DNA of 64,000 nt from AP-15 sp963747735 (GTDB lineage Bacteria; Pseudomonadota; Alphaproteobacteria; ATCC43930; CGMCC-115725), in NCBI GenBank assembly GCA_963747735.1, contig CAVVGE010000004.1, positions 1 to 64,000 on the forward strand, written 5' to 3'. Shown here in pieces: positions 33,297-44,503 of this stretch. The position numbers and the translations under genes are program-made. The number at the start of each line of letters is the position of its first letter. Position 1 is the first letter of the stretch. The notes under the pieces are model-generated. The model saw only the letters and a list, made by a program, of their open reading frames with translations, had not been told where the DNA came from and did not search any database.

Positions 33297-34592
33297 ATGC
33301 CAACCGAAAGCAAGCATCCCGAGACCCTAGTGCTGCACGCCGGCTACCGCAGCGACCCGACGACGACCGCGGTCGCGGTGCCGATCTACCAGACGACGAG
33401 CTACCAGTTCCGCGACACCCAGCACGCCGCCGATCTGTTCGGGCTCGCCGAGCTCGGCAACATCTATACCCGGATCATGAACCCGACGACCGCCGTGCTC
33501 GAAGAGCGGGTCGCCGCGCTCGAAGGTGGGGTCGCCGCCCTGGCGCTCGCCTCGGGGCAGGCCGCCTCGCTGTTCGCGGTCAACAACATCTGCCACGTCG
33601 GCGACAATTTCGTCGCCTCGACCGACCTTTACGGCGGTACCTGGAACCTTTTTCTGAACACGATGCAGAAGACGATGGGGATCGAGGTCCGCTTCGTCGA
33701 TCCGGCCGACCCGGAGAATTTCCGCCGCGCCACCGATGCGCGCACCCGCTGCTATTATGCCGAGACCCTGCCCAACCCGAAGCTCGAAGTGTTCCCGATC
33801 GGCGAGGTGGCGAAGATCGGGCGCGAATTGGGCGTGCCGTTGATCGTCGACAACACCGCCGCCCCGGTGCTGTGCCGGCCGCTCGAGCACGGTGCCGCGA
33901 TCGTCATGCATTCAACGACCAAATATATCGGCGGCCACGGCAATTCGATCGGCGGCATCGTCGTCGATGGCGGCAATTTCGACTGGGAAAAGCACGCCGG
34001 CCGCTTCCCGATGCTGAACCAGCCCGATCCGAGCTACCACGGTGCCGTCTGGACCCAGGCGGTCAAGCCGATGGGTCCCGTTGCCTACATTATCAAGATG
34101 CGGGTGACCTTGCTGCGCGACCTTGGGGCCGCGATGAGCCCGTTCAACGCCTTTCTGTTTATCCAGGGGCTCGAGACGCTGCCGCTGCGGATGCGCGCGC
34201 ACAGCGCCAACACGCTGGCGGTCTGCAAGCTTCTCGGCCAGCACCCCAAGGTCACCCGCGTCATCCACCCGAGCCTGATGGAGGGTGAAAAAAAGCGCCG
34301 CGCCGACGCCTATATGAAGGGTGGGCTCGGCGGGCTGCTCGGGTTCGAGCTTCGCGGCGGCAAGGATGCCGGGCGGCGCTTTATCGACGCGCTCGAAATG
34401 TTCTACCACGTCGCCAATATCGGCGATTCGCGCAGCCTGGCGATCCACCCGGCCTCGACCACCCACTCGCAGCTCTCGCCCGAGGAGCAATTGCAGACCG
34501 GGGTCACCGACAATTACGTGCGGCTCTCGGTCGGGATCGAGCACGAGGACGACATCCTCGCCGATCTGAAGCAGGCGCTCGACAAGGCGTGA
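33297..34592 (+). CDS. metY: O-acetylhomoserine aminocarboxypropyltransferase (sulfhydrylase)
   Basis: A 431-residue PLP enzyme from ATG at 33297 (CGGAGA upstream). The start HPETLVLHAGYRSDPTTTAV and the first motif VPIYQTTSYQFRDTQHAADL are typical of MetY. PLP Lys is Lys209 in MHSTTKYIGGHG; further on are GDSRSLAIHPASTTHSQL and VRLSVGIEHEDDI. It makes homocysteine directly from O-acetylhomoserine and sulfide. Its stop overlaps the next gene's GTG by four bases (GTGA), so the glycosylase is translationally coupled. Confidence 0.92.
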   Translation: MPTESKHPETLVLHAGYRSDPTTTAVAVPIYQTTSYQFRDTQHAADLFGLAELGNIYTRIMNPTTAVLEERVAALEGGVAALALASGQAASLFAVNNICHVGDNFVASTDLYGGTWNLFLNTMQKTMGIEVRFVDPADPENFRRATDARTRCYYAETLPNPKLEVFPIGEVAKIGRELGVPLIVDNTAAPVLCRPLEHGAAIVMHSTTKYIGGHGNSIGGIVVDGGNFDWEKHAGRFPMLNQPDPSYHGAVWTQAVKPMGPVAYIIKMRVTLLRDLGAAMSPFNAFLFIQGLETLPLRMRAHSANTLAVCKLLGQHPKVTRVIHPSLMEGEKKRRADAYMKGGLGGLLGFELRGGKDAGRRFIDALEMFYHVANIGDSRSLAIHPASTTHSQLSPEEQLQTGVTDNYVRLSVGIEHEDDILADLKQALDKA

Positions 34593-35464
34593 CCGCGTCG
34601 GCGCCGCGGGTCGTTCTTGGCGGCGAAGCGGTCCTGCCGCTCGAGTGGCCGATCGATCTCGGGCTGACGGTCGCGAGCCACGGCTGGGCCCATCTGGCGC
34701 CGTGGCGTTGGGAGCCCGAAGCCGGCCGCCTCTCCCGGCCCGAGCGGATCGCGGGCCAGCTCGGCTCGATCGAGGCGGCGCAGTCGGCCCCCGATGCGAT
34801 CCGCGTTCGCTGGGACGGGTTCGACCGCGCCGACGAGGCTGCCGTGCTCGCCCGTGTCCGCCGCTGGGTGTCCGCCGACTGGGAACCTTGGCCGGCGATG
34901 GCCGCGCTCGGTGCGGAAGCGGCGCTGATCCGGCGCGGCGGCGGCCGGATCCTGCGTTGCTCGTCGTTCTACGAGGATTTCGTCAAAACCATTTTGACGA
35001 TCAACACCAGCTGGTTCTCGACCGTGCGGATGGCCGCGGCGCTCGTCGCCGAGCCGGGCGGCGGAGCCTTCCCCGAGCCCGCGGCGATGCTGGATTACGG
35101 CGAAGCACGGCTGCGCGAGCGCGCCAAGCTCGGCTTCCGCGCGCCGACGGTGATCTCTGCCACCCGCCGGCTCGTCGAAGACAGCGCGATCGACTCTGCC
35201 GGGAACGGCGACCCCACCCGGCTCGACCACGATTATCTGATCGCGATCAAGGGTATAGGCCCCTACGCCGCGGCGCATTGCCGGCTGTTGTTGCACGATT
35301 TCGCGCGCCTTCCGGTCGATTCCTCGGTCACCGCCTATTTGCGCGACCGCCACGGTTGCGACCCCGCCGCCTTCGCCGCCGCCCGCTCGGGCTGGGGAGC
35401 CTATCTGGCGCTCGGCTACCGGCTCGCCCGCCTGCGCGAAAAGCTCGACGAGGGGACCTGCTAG
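34589..35464 (+). CDS. HhH-GPD DNA glycosylase-like protein
   Basis: A 291-residue protein starting at GTG inside the metY stop (GTGA). The helix-hairpin-helix is IAIKGIGPYAAAHCRLLLHD, followed by LPVDSSVTAY, whose Asp is the usual catalytic acid of the superfamily. Upstream YEDFVKTILTINTSWFSTV matches the interdomain part of AlkA/OGG-like proteins. No Fe-S cluster cysteines at the C-terminus. It likely removes damaged bases; which lesion is unknown. The operon with metY is unusual. Confidence 0.85.
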   Translation: MTASAPRVVLGGEAVLPLEWPIDLGLTVASHGWAHLAPWRWEPEAGRLSRPERIAGQLGSIEAAQSAPDAIRVRWDGFDRADEAAVLARVRRWVSADWEPWPAMAALGAEAALIRRGGGRILRCSSFYEDFVKTILTINTSWFSTVRMAAALVAEPGGGAFPEPAAMLDYGEARLRERAKLGFRAPTVISATRRLVEDSAIDSAGNGDPTRLDHDYLIAIKGIGPYAAAHCRLLLHDFARLPVDSSVTAYLRDRHGCDPAAFAAARSGWGAYLALGYRLARLREKLDEGTC

Positions 35465-35490
35465 ATTGGGCTCCCCGTCGGGGCGGTCAA

Positions 35491-35634
35491 TTCCGGCTTT
35501 CCCCGGCGAAGGCCGGGACCCATAGCGCTCAAAAACTCTGTCCCTCCACTGTCGCATCGGCGAATTGGTCCGGACCCGGAGCGAGTGATCGAGGGGTGGT
35601 GAGATGGATCCCGGCTTTCGCCGGGAAAGCGGAG
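35491..35634. repeat. inverted pair of REP-like palindromes, locus 1
   Basis: Unit 1 (35491-35522) and unit 2 (35605-35634) are inverted relative to each other; each folds as CCCGGC-(T/C)TTCG-CCGGG with AAAGCGGA flank. About 80 bases lie between. Same family as the pair at 61963-62111. Confidence 0.75.
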
Positions 35635-35678
35635 AGCAGCACAAGCCGATTGGACGGGAGCCCCCTCTGCTGGAATGA

Positions 35679-35772
35679 CATATCTAGTGGATAGCATCTG
35701 ACGGATGTGACCCAACTACCCGCCGGGAAGGTAAGAACGGTGTCGAGTGTCTGGTTCCTTCCACTAGATATG
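35679..35772. repeat. 94-bp MITE-like inverted-repeat element
   Basis: Perfect 13-bp inverted ends CATATCTAGTGGA (35679-35691) and TCCACTAGATATG (35760-35772), with partial pairing continuing inward. No coding capacity. It lies between the REP pair and the thiD stop. Confidence 0.5.
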
Positions 35773-35789
35773 CTCGGATCCAGACGCGC

Positions 35790-36584
35790 TTATGGCCGCA
35801 GCGGGTGGGCGTGGTCGAGCGGGCCGTGGCCGCGGCCGAGGCCGGGCGCCGTCGCGATCGCGCGCTGGACATAGGTGCGGGCACGATCGACCGCGGTTTC
35901 GGTGTCGAGGCCCTGCGCCAGCCCGGCGGCAATTGCCGAGGCGAGGGTGCAGCCGGTGCCGTGGGTGTGGCGGGTGTCGATCCGCGGGCTTTCCCAGAGG
36001 CGAAACCCGGATCGGGTCGCAAGCACGTCGGTCACGGTGTCCCCGGCAAGATGCCCGCCCTTGACCAGCACCGCGCTGCAGCCGAGCTTTAGCAAAACCT
36101 CGCCGGCGCGCTGCATCGCGGCGACATTGCCGATCGCGGCGCCGCACAGGATCTCGGCCTCGGGGAGGTTCGGGGTCAGCACCGTCGCGCGCGCGATGAG
36201 CCGCCGCTTTAATGTTTCGACCGCGTCGGGCTCGATCAGCCGGGCGCCGCCCTTGGCCGCCATCACCGGATCGACGACGAGCGGGACCGCGGCGGCCCGC
36301 TCCTCCAATACCGCCGCGACGGTTTCGATCACCGCCGCATCGTGCAGCATTCCGGTCTTGACCGCGTCGGCGCCGATATCGTCCAGCACAACCTCAATCT
36401 GACGCCGGATGAAATCGGGCGGGACCGGCATGACGCCAAAAACGCCCTCGGTGTTCTGCACAGTCAGCGCGGTGACCGCCGTCGCAGCATAACCGTCGAG
36501 CATCGTCACGGTCTTGATGTCGGCCTGGATGCCGGCGCCGCCACCCGAATCCGAGCCGGCGACGATCAGGACCCGGCCGCGCAC
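35790..36584 (-). CDS. thiD: hydroxymethylpyrimidine/phosphomethylpyrimidine kinase
   Basis: A 264-residue ribokinase-fold enzyme starting GTG at 36584, whose first G is the last G of the glmM TAG stop (TAGTG). Opening motif RVLIVAGSDSGGGAGIQADI is the ThiD hallmark, then YAATAVTALTVQNTEGVFGV, DAVKTGMLHDAAVIE, VDPVMAAKGGARLI, LTPNLPEAEIL, and the anion hole/catalytic region HTHGTGCTLASAIAAGLAQG. It phosphorylates HMP and HMP-P for thiamine. Linked by one-base overlap to glmM. Confidence 0.93.
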   Translation of the reverse strand: MRGRVLIVAGSDSGGGAGIQADIKTVTMLDGYAATAVTALTVQNTEGVFGVMPVPPDFIRRQIEVVLDDIGADAVKTGMLHDAAVIETVAAVLEERAAAVPLVVDPVMAAKGGARLIEPDAVETLKRRLIARATVLTPNLPEAEILCGAAIGNVAAMQRAGEVLLKLGCSAVLVKGGHLAGDTVTDVLATRSGFRLWESPRIDTRHTHGTGCTLASAIAAGLAQGLDTETAVDRARTYVQRAIATAPGLGRGHGPLDHAHPLRP

Positions 36585-37981
36585 TATTCGGCGGCCTGCG
36601 CGGGGCCTCGGTGCAGCCGCCGCGGCGGGACCTCGTCGATTTCGGCGGCGGCACGAATGACCGCGCAAACTTCGGCGACGATTTCGCTGACCATTTGCTC
36701 GTCCTCGCCCTGGGCCATCACCCGGATGACCGGCTCGGTGCCGGAGCGGCGAATTACCAAGCGGCCGGCATTGCCGAGCCGCGCCTCGCACTCGGCGACC
36801 GCCGCCTTCACATGCGGTCTGTCGAGCGGCACCGCCTTGCCATGCCTCACGCTGTCGGAACGCTGCGGCACCGGGGTGAACAGCCGTCCGACCTCGCTCG
36901 CCGGGCGGCCGGTCTCGACGATCGAAGCCAGCACCTGAAGCGCGGCGATCAGCCCGTCGCCGGTCGTTGCATAATCGGCGAGGATGATATGGCCGGATTG
37001 CTCGCCGCCGAGATTGCAGCCATGGGCGCGCATCTTTTCGGCGACATAGCGGTCGCCGACCGCGGCGCGGTGCAGCCCGATGCCGTGCCCGGCAAGAAAC
37101 CGCTCGAGGCCGAGGTTGGACATCACGGTCGCGACCAAAGCGCCGCCGGTGAGCCGGCCGCTGCGCGCGAGGCCGGTTGCGATCAGCGCCATCAGCTGGT
37201 CGCCGTCCAGGATCACGCCGTGCTCGTCGGCGACGATCAGCCGGTCTGCATCCCCGTCGAGCGCGATGCCGATGTCGGCGCGCCGGGCCAACACCTCACG
37301 CCGCATCTGCTCGGGCGACAGCGCGCCGCATTCGCGGTTGATATTGAGCCCGTCCGGGGTGACGCCGAGCGAGAACACCTCGGCGCCGAGCTCCCAAAAC
37401 ACGGTCGGCGCGACTTTATAGGCGGCGCCGTGCGCGCAATCGACGACGATGCGCAACCCGTCGAGCCGCAACCCGCGCGGAAAGCTCTGCTTGACAAATT
37501 CGATGTAGCGCCCGCCGGCGTCGTCGAGAAATTTGACCCGGCCGAGCTCGGATGGGGCGGCGCGCCGGCTCGGCCCCCTGGCCAGGCAGCTCTCGATCCT
37601 GGCCTCGATCTCGTCCGACAATTTGTAGCCGTCATGGCCAAACAGCTTGATGCCGTTATCGGCATAGGGGTTGTGCGAGGCCGATAGCACGACGCCTAAA
37701 TCGGCACGCAGGCTGCGCGTCAACATCGCAATCGCCGGGGTCGGCAACGGCCCGACCAGAACCACGTCCATGCCCATCGTGACAAAGCCGGCGGTCAAGG
37801 CTGGCTCGAGCATGTAGCCCGAGAGCCTCGTGTCCTTGCCGATCACGACAAGGTGCTTGTGTGTGCCGTTGTGAAAGCACTCGCTGACCGCCATCGCCAC
37901 TTTCAGCGCGGTCTCGGGCGTCATCGGCTCGCTGTTGGCGGTCCCGCGGATGCCGTCAGTCCCGAAGAGCTTGCGCTCCAT
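36584..37981 (-). CDS. glmM: phosphoglucosamine mutase
   Basis: A 465-residue enzyme from ATG at 37981 with GGGGGAAG upstream. Blocks: RKLFGTDGIRGTAN, phosphoserine loop VLSASHNPYADNGIKLFG (Ser102), metal loop ALDGDADRLIVAD, sugar loop GGEQSGHIILADYATTGDG, phosphate site RLVIRRSGTEPVIRVMAQG. It converts glucosamine-6-P to glucosamine-1-P for UDP-GlcNAc. It follows ftsH by about 155 bases, as in many alphaproteobacteria and E. coli. Confidence 0.95.
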   Translation of the reverse strand: MERKLFGTDGIRGTANSEPMTPETALKVAMAVSECFHNGTHKHLVVIGKDTRLSGYMLEPALTAGFVTMGMDVVLVGPLPTPAIAMLTRSLRADLGVVLSASHNPYADNGIKLFGHDGYKLSDEIEARIESCLARGPSRRAAPSELGRVKFLDDAGGRYIEFVKQSFPRGLRLDGLRIVVDCAHGAAYKVAPTVFWELGAEVFSLGVTPDGLNINRECGALSPEQMRREVLARRADIGIALDGDADRLIVADEHGVILDGDQLMALIATGLARSGRLTGGALVATVMSNLGLERFLAGHGIGLHRAAVGDRYVAEKMRAHGCNLGGEQSGHIILADYATTGDGLIAALQVLASIVETGRPASEVGRLFTPVPQRSDSVRHGKAVPLDRPHVKAAVAECEARLGNAGRLVIRRSGTEPVIRVMAQGEDEQMVSEIVAEVCAVIRAAAEIDEVPPRRLHRGPAQAAE

Positions 37982-38135
37982 TGCTTCCCCCAGCCATGAA
38001 ATCCGTCCCCTCCGCGCCAACATCGCGCGGGCAACGCTTCGTTGAAGCAAATCACACGATCATGAATTTTTTTAGGCGCGCGCTCGGCTCGGCGTGCCCG
38101 ACAGCCGCGCGTTCCGCAAGCCGGCCTGCCCCAGC

Positions 38136-40058
<1,923 letters not shown>

Positions 40059-40169
40059 CGCGACAGCCTTTCACACCGAACCGGGCATCACGCGCCAGCT
40101 TACCCTACGCCGATCGGCCCCGGCCTGCGACGATTTTTGTCCAGCCCAAAACATAAGGCGGGTGGACGG

Positions 40170-41465
40170 TTAAACAACCGCAAACCCGGCGCCTGTCAGA
40201 GAACTGACAGGTCGCAGGACGAGCTGCATCGGCATCGCGGCACCATTGCGTCGGTATCCGATATGGGGAACGCCAGCGAGGCCGGTTCCGTCCCAAACCG
40301 CCGGTAGGACCGGATAGACGAGCCGCGGCAGCCCGCCCGGCTGCTGCGCGGCGCGGCCCGTCGCGCGGGGCCGGTCATGCGCGAGATAGCCGATTGCGAC
40401 CGGACCCGGCGCTTCGCCTGCCAAAGCAACGGCAAAACGCCGGTCCCACAGCCGGTTTTCGCCAGGCGCCAACACCACCCGGCCTTCGGCCGCGGCCAGC
40501 TCGCGCAGCACCAGGATGCGGCCGCGCCAAGGGACAAATCGACAGCCGCCCAGCGTGCGTGCGGCAGGCTCGCCACCGCAGAGCGCGTCACGCAAACGTG
40601 CCATGCGTTGCTGCCTTGGCGGGTAGCCGCCGCCGCCGACCGCCATCGCGAGAGCGGCGAGAGCCCGCAGGGCGACGGTGCTTGGCGCCGGTCGAAAAAG
40701 ACCGAGGTCGAGCACGCCGAACCCGGCTGGATGGAGCGCCGCGCTTTGAGCGAGGAACGCGTCGCTGCGGCGTTCGCGCGCGGCCCGCTCGTGCCCGAGC
40801 GCCGCCACGTCGGCAGGGGCTGCGATACCGCCTGCAGCGCGCAGCCGAGACCGTTCATAGGCCGGGTCGCGATTGCTCGGGTCGGAGATGAAAGACTGGC
40901 CTTCGGCAGCGAGAAAGGCGGCCAGGCGGTCACGGCCGATGCCGAGCAGCGGTCGCAGGATCCGGCAATCATCGAGCTCGCGGACCGCCGACATCCCGGC
41001 GAGGCCGTCCATTCCGCTGCCGGCGCGGCGCCGGATCAGATGGGTCTCGATCTGGTCGTCGCGATGGTGGGCAGTCAACAAATGCAGGCAGCCATGGGCG
41101 CGGCACCAAAGGGCGAGCAGCCGATAGCGCGCCGCGCGGGCGCTCGCCTCGATCCCGGTTTGCGGCTTTGGCCCGGTCCACACCAAGACCTCGTGCCGGA
41201 TCGACCGCGCCGCGAGCCAGCCGCGCAGCCGGCGCAGCTCGTCGGCGCTTTCCGCGCGCAGCCCATGGTCAACACTCAGCGCGCGGATCTCGCCGCCGCG
41301 CTCTCGTGCCCATCGGTCGGCCAGAATGGTCAGCGCCAGGCTGTCGGGACCGCCCGACACGGCGACCGCGACCAGCGGCCGGCTTTCGAACCGTGCGAGC
41401 CGGTCAAGCGCCGCCCCGAGCTCGGCGACGCTAAAGGGTTGCGCCCCCCTCGCCCGGCTCAGCAA
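40170..41465 (-). CDS. tilS: tRNA(Ile)-lysidine synthase
   Basis: The PP-loop SGGPDSLALTILADRW binds ATP; IRALSVDHGLRAESADELRR, TGIEASARAARYRLLALWCR and LTAHHRDDQIETHLIRRRAG follow, all TilS-specific. It converts C34 of tRNA-Ile(CAU) to lysidine, changing AUG to AUA decoding. The start is uncertain: TTG at 41465 overlaps the cpoB stop (TTGCTGA) and gives 431 residues; a TTG at 41555 would extend into cpoB. No ATG fits. Confidence 0.88.
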   Translation of the reverse strand: MLSRARGAQPFSVAELGAALDRLARFESRPLVAVAVSGGPDSLALTILADRWARERGGEIRALSVDHGLRAESADELRRLRGWLAARSIRHEVLVWTGPKPQTGIEASARAARYRLLALWCRAHGCLHLLTAHHRDDQIETHLIRRRAGSGMDGLAGMSAVRELDDCRILRPLLGIGRDRLAAFLAAEGQSFISDPSNRDPAYERSRLRAAGGIAAPADVAALGHERAARERRSDAFLAQSAALHPAGFGVLDLGLFRPAPSTVALRALAALAMAVGGGGYPPRQQRMARLRDALCGGEPAARTLGGCRFVPWRGRILVLRELAAAEGRVVLAPGENRLWDRRFAVALAGEAPGPVAIGYLAHDRPRATGRAAQQPGGLPRLVYPVLPAVWDGTGLAGVPHIGYRRNGAAMPMQLVLRPVSSLTGAGFAVV

Positions 41466-42505
41466 CCCAGCCGCTTCTTTTCTGTCGCCGACCGTTCCTT
41501 GACTCCGCTTCCAGGGTGCGGGAAATCGTGCTCGAGCTGCGAGAGCGCGACGCAAGCGTTCTGCTTCTGGCTCTCACGAGAGAGAGCGGTGGCGAGGCCC
41601 AGCAGCTGTTCCGGGGCCTTGGCCCCCTTCGGATAGCGTTTGTATCCCTCGGCGAACGCCGCGGCAGCTTCGGCGTTTCTGCCGCGTTTCAGATAGACTT
41701 CGCCGAGCCAGTATTGCGCATTGCCGGCCAGCGAGTGGCTCGGGTGCTCGGCGACAAAATTCCGCAACGCCTGCTCGGCGGCAGGATAGTTCGCCTGCCT
41801 GACGAGCCCGAAGGCGGCATTGTATTGGTCGAAAGCCGAGCCGCCCGGCAACGCCCCCGCGCCCGGCGAGCGCAGACTGCCACCCGTGGCCGCGACACTG
41901 GTGCGCGACGGCGTCAACCGCGGCGGCTCCGCCGGCGTATCAGGAGGGGTGCGCGCGAATGCATCGGGCGGCGGCGGAGGCAACGGAGGCGGGGTCAAAG
42001 TGCCGCCATCCGCGGCATAAGGCGGCGGCGGAGGATTGACCCGCGGCGGGTTGTCGATCGCCGGCGGCCCCGGCGGTGGCGGAGGAAAAGCCTGGGCATG
42101 GCGAGACGGCCGCGGAACTGGCGGCGGCATCGATCCTTGCCCCGGGGTCTGGCCGAGCTGGCCGAAGCGCACATCGATGTCACTGTTGACTTGCTCGAGC
42201 CGTTGGCGCAGCTGCTCGACCTGGTTGGCCGCGTTTTCGACTTTTCCGGTCAGGTCACGCATTTCCTGCTCGAGCCGATCCATCCGCACCTGGGTGTTGA
42301 CCGCGATGTTGCTGCCGCCCCCCGGCTGCGCGCCGCCATAGATTTGCCGTTGCAGCATGCTCAGGTCGCGTTCGAGCCGATCGAGCCGCTCCTGCGTCGT
42401 CGCGTCCTGCGCCTGCGCCGGCAACGCGGCATATGCGCAAAACGCCAGCGCCAGCATCAGGATCGGGCAACAAGCTCGTAGCCGCGACGACATCGGACAC
42501 ATCAT
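41459..42505 (-). CDS. cpoB: Tol-Pal system protein CpoB (YbgF)
   Basis: A 348-residue periplasmic protein. Sec signal (LILAFC-like core, cleavage at AQA-Q), trimerising coiled coil with TTQERLDRLERDLSMLQRQ and DRLEQEMRDLTGKVENAANQ, then a very Pro-rich linker (PPPPPGPPAIDNPPRVNPP), and TPR repeats QYNAAFGLVRQANYPAAEQA, YWLGEVYLKRGRNAEAAAAF. CpoB coordinates PBP1b with Tol at constriction. The Pro linker of over 100 residues is longer than in enteric CpoB. Confidence 0.9.
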   Translation of the reverse strand: MMCPMSSRLRACCPILMLALAFCAYAALPAQAQDATTQERLDRLERDLSMLQRQIYGGAQPGGGSNIAVNTQVRMDRLEQEMRDLTGKVENAANQVEQLRQRLEQVNSDIDVRFGQLGQTPGQGSMPPPVPRPSRHAQAFPPPPPGPPAIDNPPRVNPPPPPYAADGGTLTPPPLPPPPPDAFARTPPDTPAEPPRLTPSRTSVAATGGSLRSPGAGALPGGSAFDQYNAAFGLVRQANYPAAEQALRNFVAEHPSHSLAGNAQYWLGEVYLKRGRNAEAAAAFAEGYKRYPKGAKAPEQLLGLATALSRESQKQNACVALSQLEHDFPHPGSGVKERSATEKKRLGC

Positions 42506-42635
42506 GGAGGCCTCTCGAATCCGCAGAAGGGCTCCGGGGGGTGGCCCTCGACGCGGGCGCGGATCGCCAGAGGCTTGGTGCTAGGATCGGTTTAGGGCAA
42601 AAAGACGGCGTCCGTCGGCTACCGCACGCCCACCC

Positions 42636-43133
42636 CTACTGCACGGTGGTGATCGCCACGCGATTTTGTGCCCAGGCCTCTTCGTTCGAGCCGGCCACGA
42701 TCGGCCGTTCCTTGCCATAGCTGATGGTGCCGATCCGCGATGCCGGGATGCCCGCCGCGACCAAGACGTTTTTGGCCGCCTGGGCGCGGCGCTCGCCGAG
42801 GGCGAGGTTGTACTCGCGTGTACCGCGCTCGTCGCAATGGCCTTCGATGCGGACGTTGACGTTGGGATAGTGCCGCAGCCAATCGGCCTGCCGTGTCAGG
42901 ATCTGTTGCGCCTCCGAGCTGACGTCAGACCTGTTGAACTCGAAAAACACCCGGTCGCCCGCAGTCGCCGCCAAATCCTGCTGCGAGCCGGGCACGATCG
43001 CGCCGGCACCCGCACCCGGCGGCCCGCCCGGCCCCCCCGGCCCGCCGGGGCCGGGCGGCGGCGGTGGCGGCGAGCTGCAAGCGGCGAGCAGCAGCAGCAG
43101 CCCGCCGACCAGAGCGAAGATTTTCATGCGCAT
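42636..43133 (-). CDS. pal: peptidoglycan-associated lipoprotein Pal
   Basis: A 165-residue lipoprotein: lipobox LAAC with Cys19, a Pro/Gly linker, then the OmpA-like domain VFFEFNRSDVSSEAQQILTR, VRIEGHCDERGTREYNLALG, RRAQAAKNVLVAAGIPASRI and SYGKERPIVAGSNEEAWAQN. The ...GHCDERGTREYNLALGERRA motif is diagnostic of Pal. It anchors the outer membrane to peptidoglycan and binds TolB. Confidence 0.95.
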   Translation of the reverse strand: MRMKIFALVGGLLLLLAACSSPPPPPPGPGGPGGPGGPPGAGAGAIVPGSQQDLAATAGDRVFFEFNRSDVSSEAQQILTRQADWLRHYPNVNVRIEGHCDERGTREYNLALGERRAQAAKNVLVAAGIPASRIGTISYGKERPIVAGSNEEAWAQNRVAITTVQ

Positions 43134-43180
43134 AGTGCTGGACCCCCTCGATGCGGTTTTGGTTATATCGTCCTAGCGAT

Positions 43181-44503
43181 TCAGCGCAACAACGGCGACC
43201 AGGCCGGATCGGATGCCGCACCCGGGGTCGGCACCTCGCGCTGATTGTATCCGGTCAGGTCAACCGAATAGAGGTGCGGCGACCCGCCGCCGCCACTCGA
43301 ATCGCTCGGCTCTTGGCTGAAATAGATCAGCACCCGTCCATTCGGCGCCCAGCTTGGCCCTTCGACCAGAAATCCGTTCGCCAGCAATCGCTCGCCCGAG
43401 CCGTCGGGCCGCATCACACCGATCGAGAACGTGCCGCCGATCTTGGTGAAGGCGATCATATCGCCGCGCGGCGACCACACCGGCGTGCCGTATTTGCCCG
43501 AGCCAAAGCTGATGCGGTGAACGCCGCTGCCGTCGGCATTCATCACATAAAGCTGCTGCGAGCCGCCGCGGTCGGAGTTGAACACGATCTTGCTGCCGTC
43601 GGGCGAATAGCAGGGAGAGGTATCGATCGCCTGGGTGCTGGTCAGGCGCGTCATCCGGTGGGTGCGCAGGTCGAAGACGTAGATGTTGCTGACCCCGTTC
43701 TCGGCGCGGCTCAGGACGACGCGATTGCCGTCGGGCGAAAACCGCGGCGCAAAGGTCATGCCGGGGAAATCGCCGATCGCCTCCTGCTGTCCGGTGTCGA
43801 TGTTCAGCAGATAAACCCGCGGCGCGCCGTTGGCGTAGGAGAGATAGGTGATCTCCTGCGCGGTCGGCGAAAAGCGCGGGGTCAGCACCAAAGCCCGCCC
43901 GTTGGTGAGATAGCGGTTGTCGGCGCCGTCCTGGTCCATGATGGCAAGGCGCTTGATGCGGTTTAGCGCCGGACCCGATTCGGCGACATAGACGATGCGG
44001 GTATCGAAATACCCGTCCTCGCCGGTGATCCGCTTGTAGATCTCATCGGCGATGATATGGGCGATCCGGCGCCAGTTCTGCCGGGTCGTCGTGTAGCCGA
44101 AGCCGGTCAGCTGCTGCTCGGCAAAGACGTCCCACAGCCGGAACTCGACCCTGAGCCGGCCGTCGGGCTGGCCCTGCGCCGAGCCGGTCACCAGCGCCTG
44201 GGCGTTGATCTGGCGCCAATCGCCAAAGCGCGGCTGGGTGTCGCCCGCCGCGACGTTCTGGATAAAGCTGCGCGGATCGAGCGTCCGGAACAGGCCGGAG
44301 CGGTCGAGGTCGGCCGAGATGACCTGGGTAATCTGCTGCCCGGCCTGGTCGCCGACAAAAGCCGGGATCGCGATCGGCATCGGCTCGACCTTGCCGCTCG
44401 TGATGTCGATCCGCAGCTCGGCGCGGGACGGCGCGTTCCACAGCAGCAGGACCGCCAGCGCCGCGACCCAGGCACCGGCAAAATTGAGGCGGCCTCTCGT
44501 CAT
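43181..44503 (-). CDS. tolB: Tol-Pal system beta-propeller protein TolB
   Basis: A 440-residue periplasmic protein from ATG at 44503, overlapping the tolA stop (ATGA). Sec signal ending SRA-E; then LRIDITSGKVEPMPIAIPAF. The C-terminal six-bladed propeller shows repeats ALVLTPRFSPTAQEITYLSY, MTFAPRFSPDGNRVVLSRAE, SPCYSPDGSKIVFNSDRGGS. TolB binds Pal and TolA. Confidence 0.95.
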   Translation of the reverse strand: MTRGRLNFAGAWVAALAVLLLWNAPSRAELRIDITSGKVEPMPIAIPAFVGDQAGQQITQVISADLDRSGLFRTLDPRSFIQNVAAGDTQPRFGDWRQINAQALVTGSAQGQPDGRLRVEFRLWDVFAEQQLTGFGYTTTRQNWRRIAHIIADEIYKRITGEDGYFDTRIVYVAESGPALNRIKRLAIMDQDGADNRYLTNGRALVLTPRFSPTAQEITYLSYANGAPRVYLLNIDTGQQEAIGDFPGMTFAPRFSPDGNRVVLSRAENGVSNIYVFDLRTHRMTRLTSTQAIDTSPCYSPDGSKIVFNSDRGGSQQLYVMNADGSGVHRISFGSGKYGTPVWSPRGDMIAFTKIGGTFSIGVMRPDGSGERLLANGFLVEGPSWAPNGRVLIYFSQEPSDSSGGGGSPHLYSVDLTGYNQREVPTPGAASDPAWSPLLR

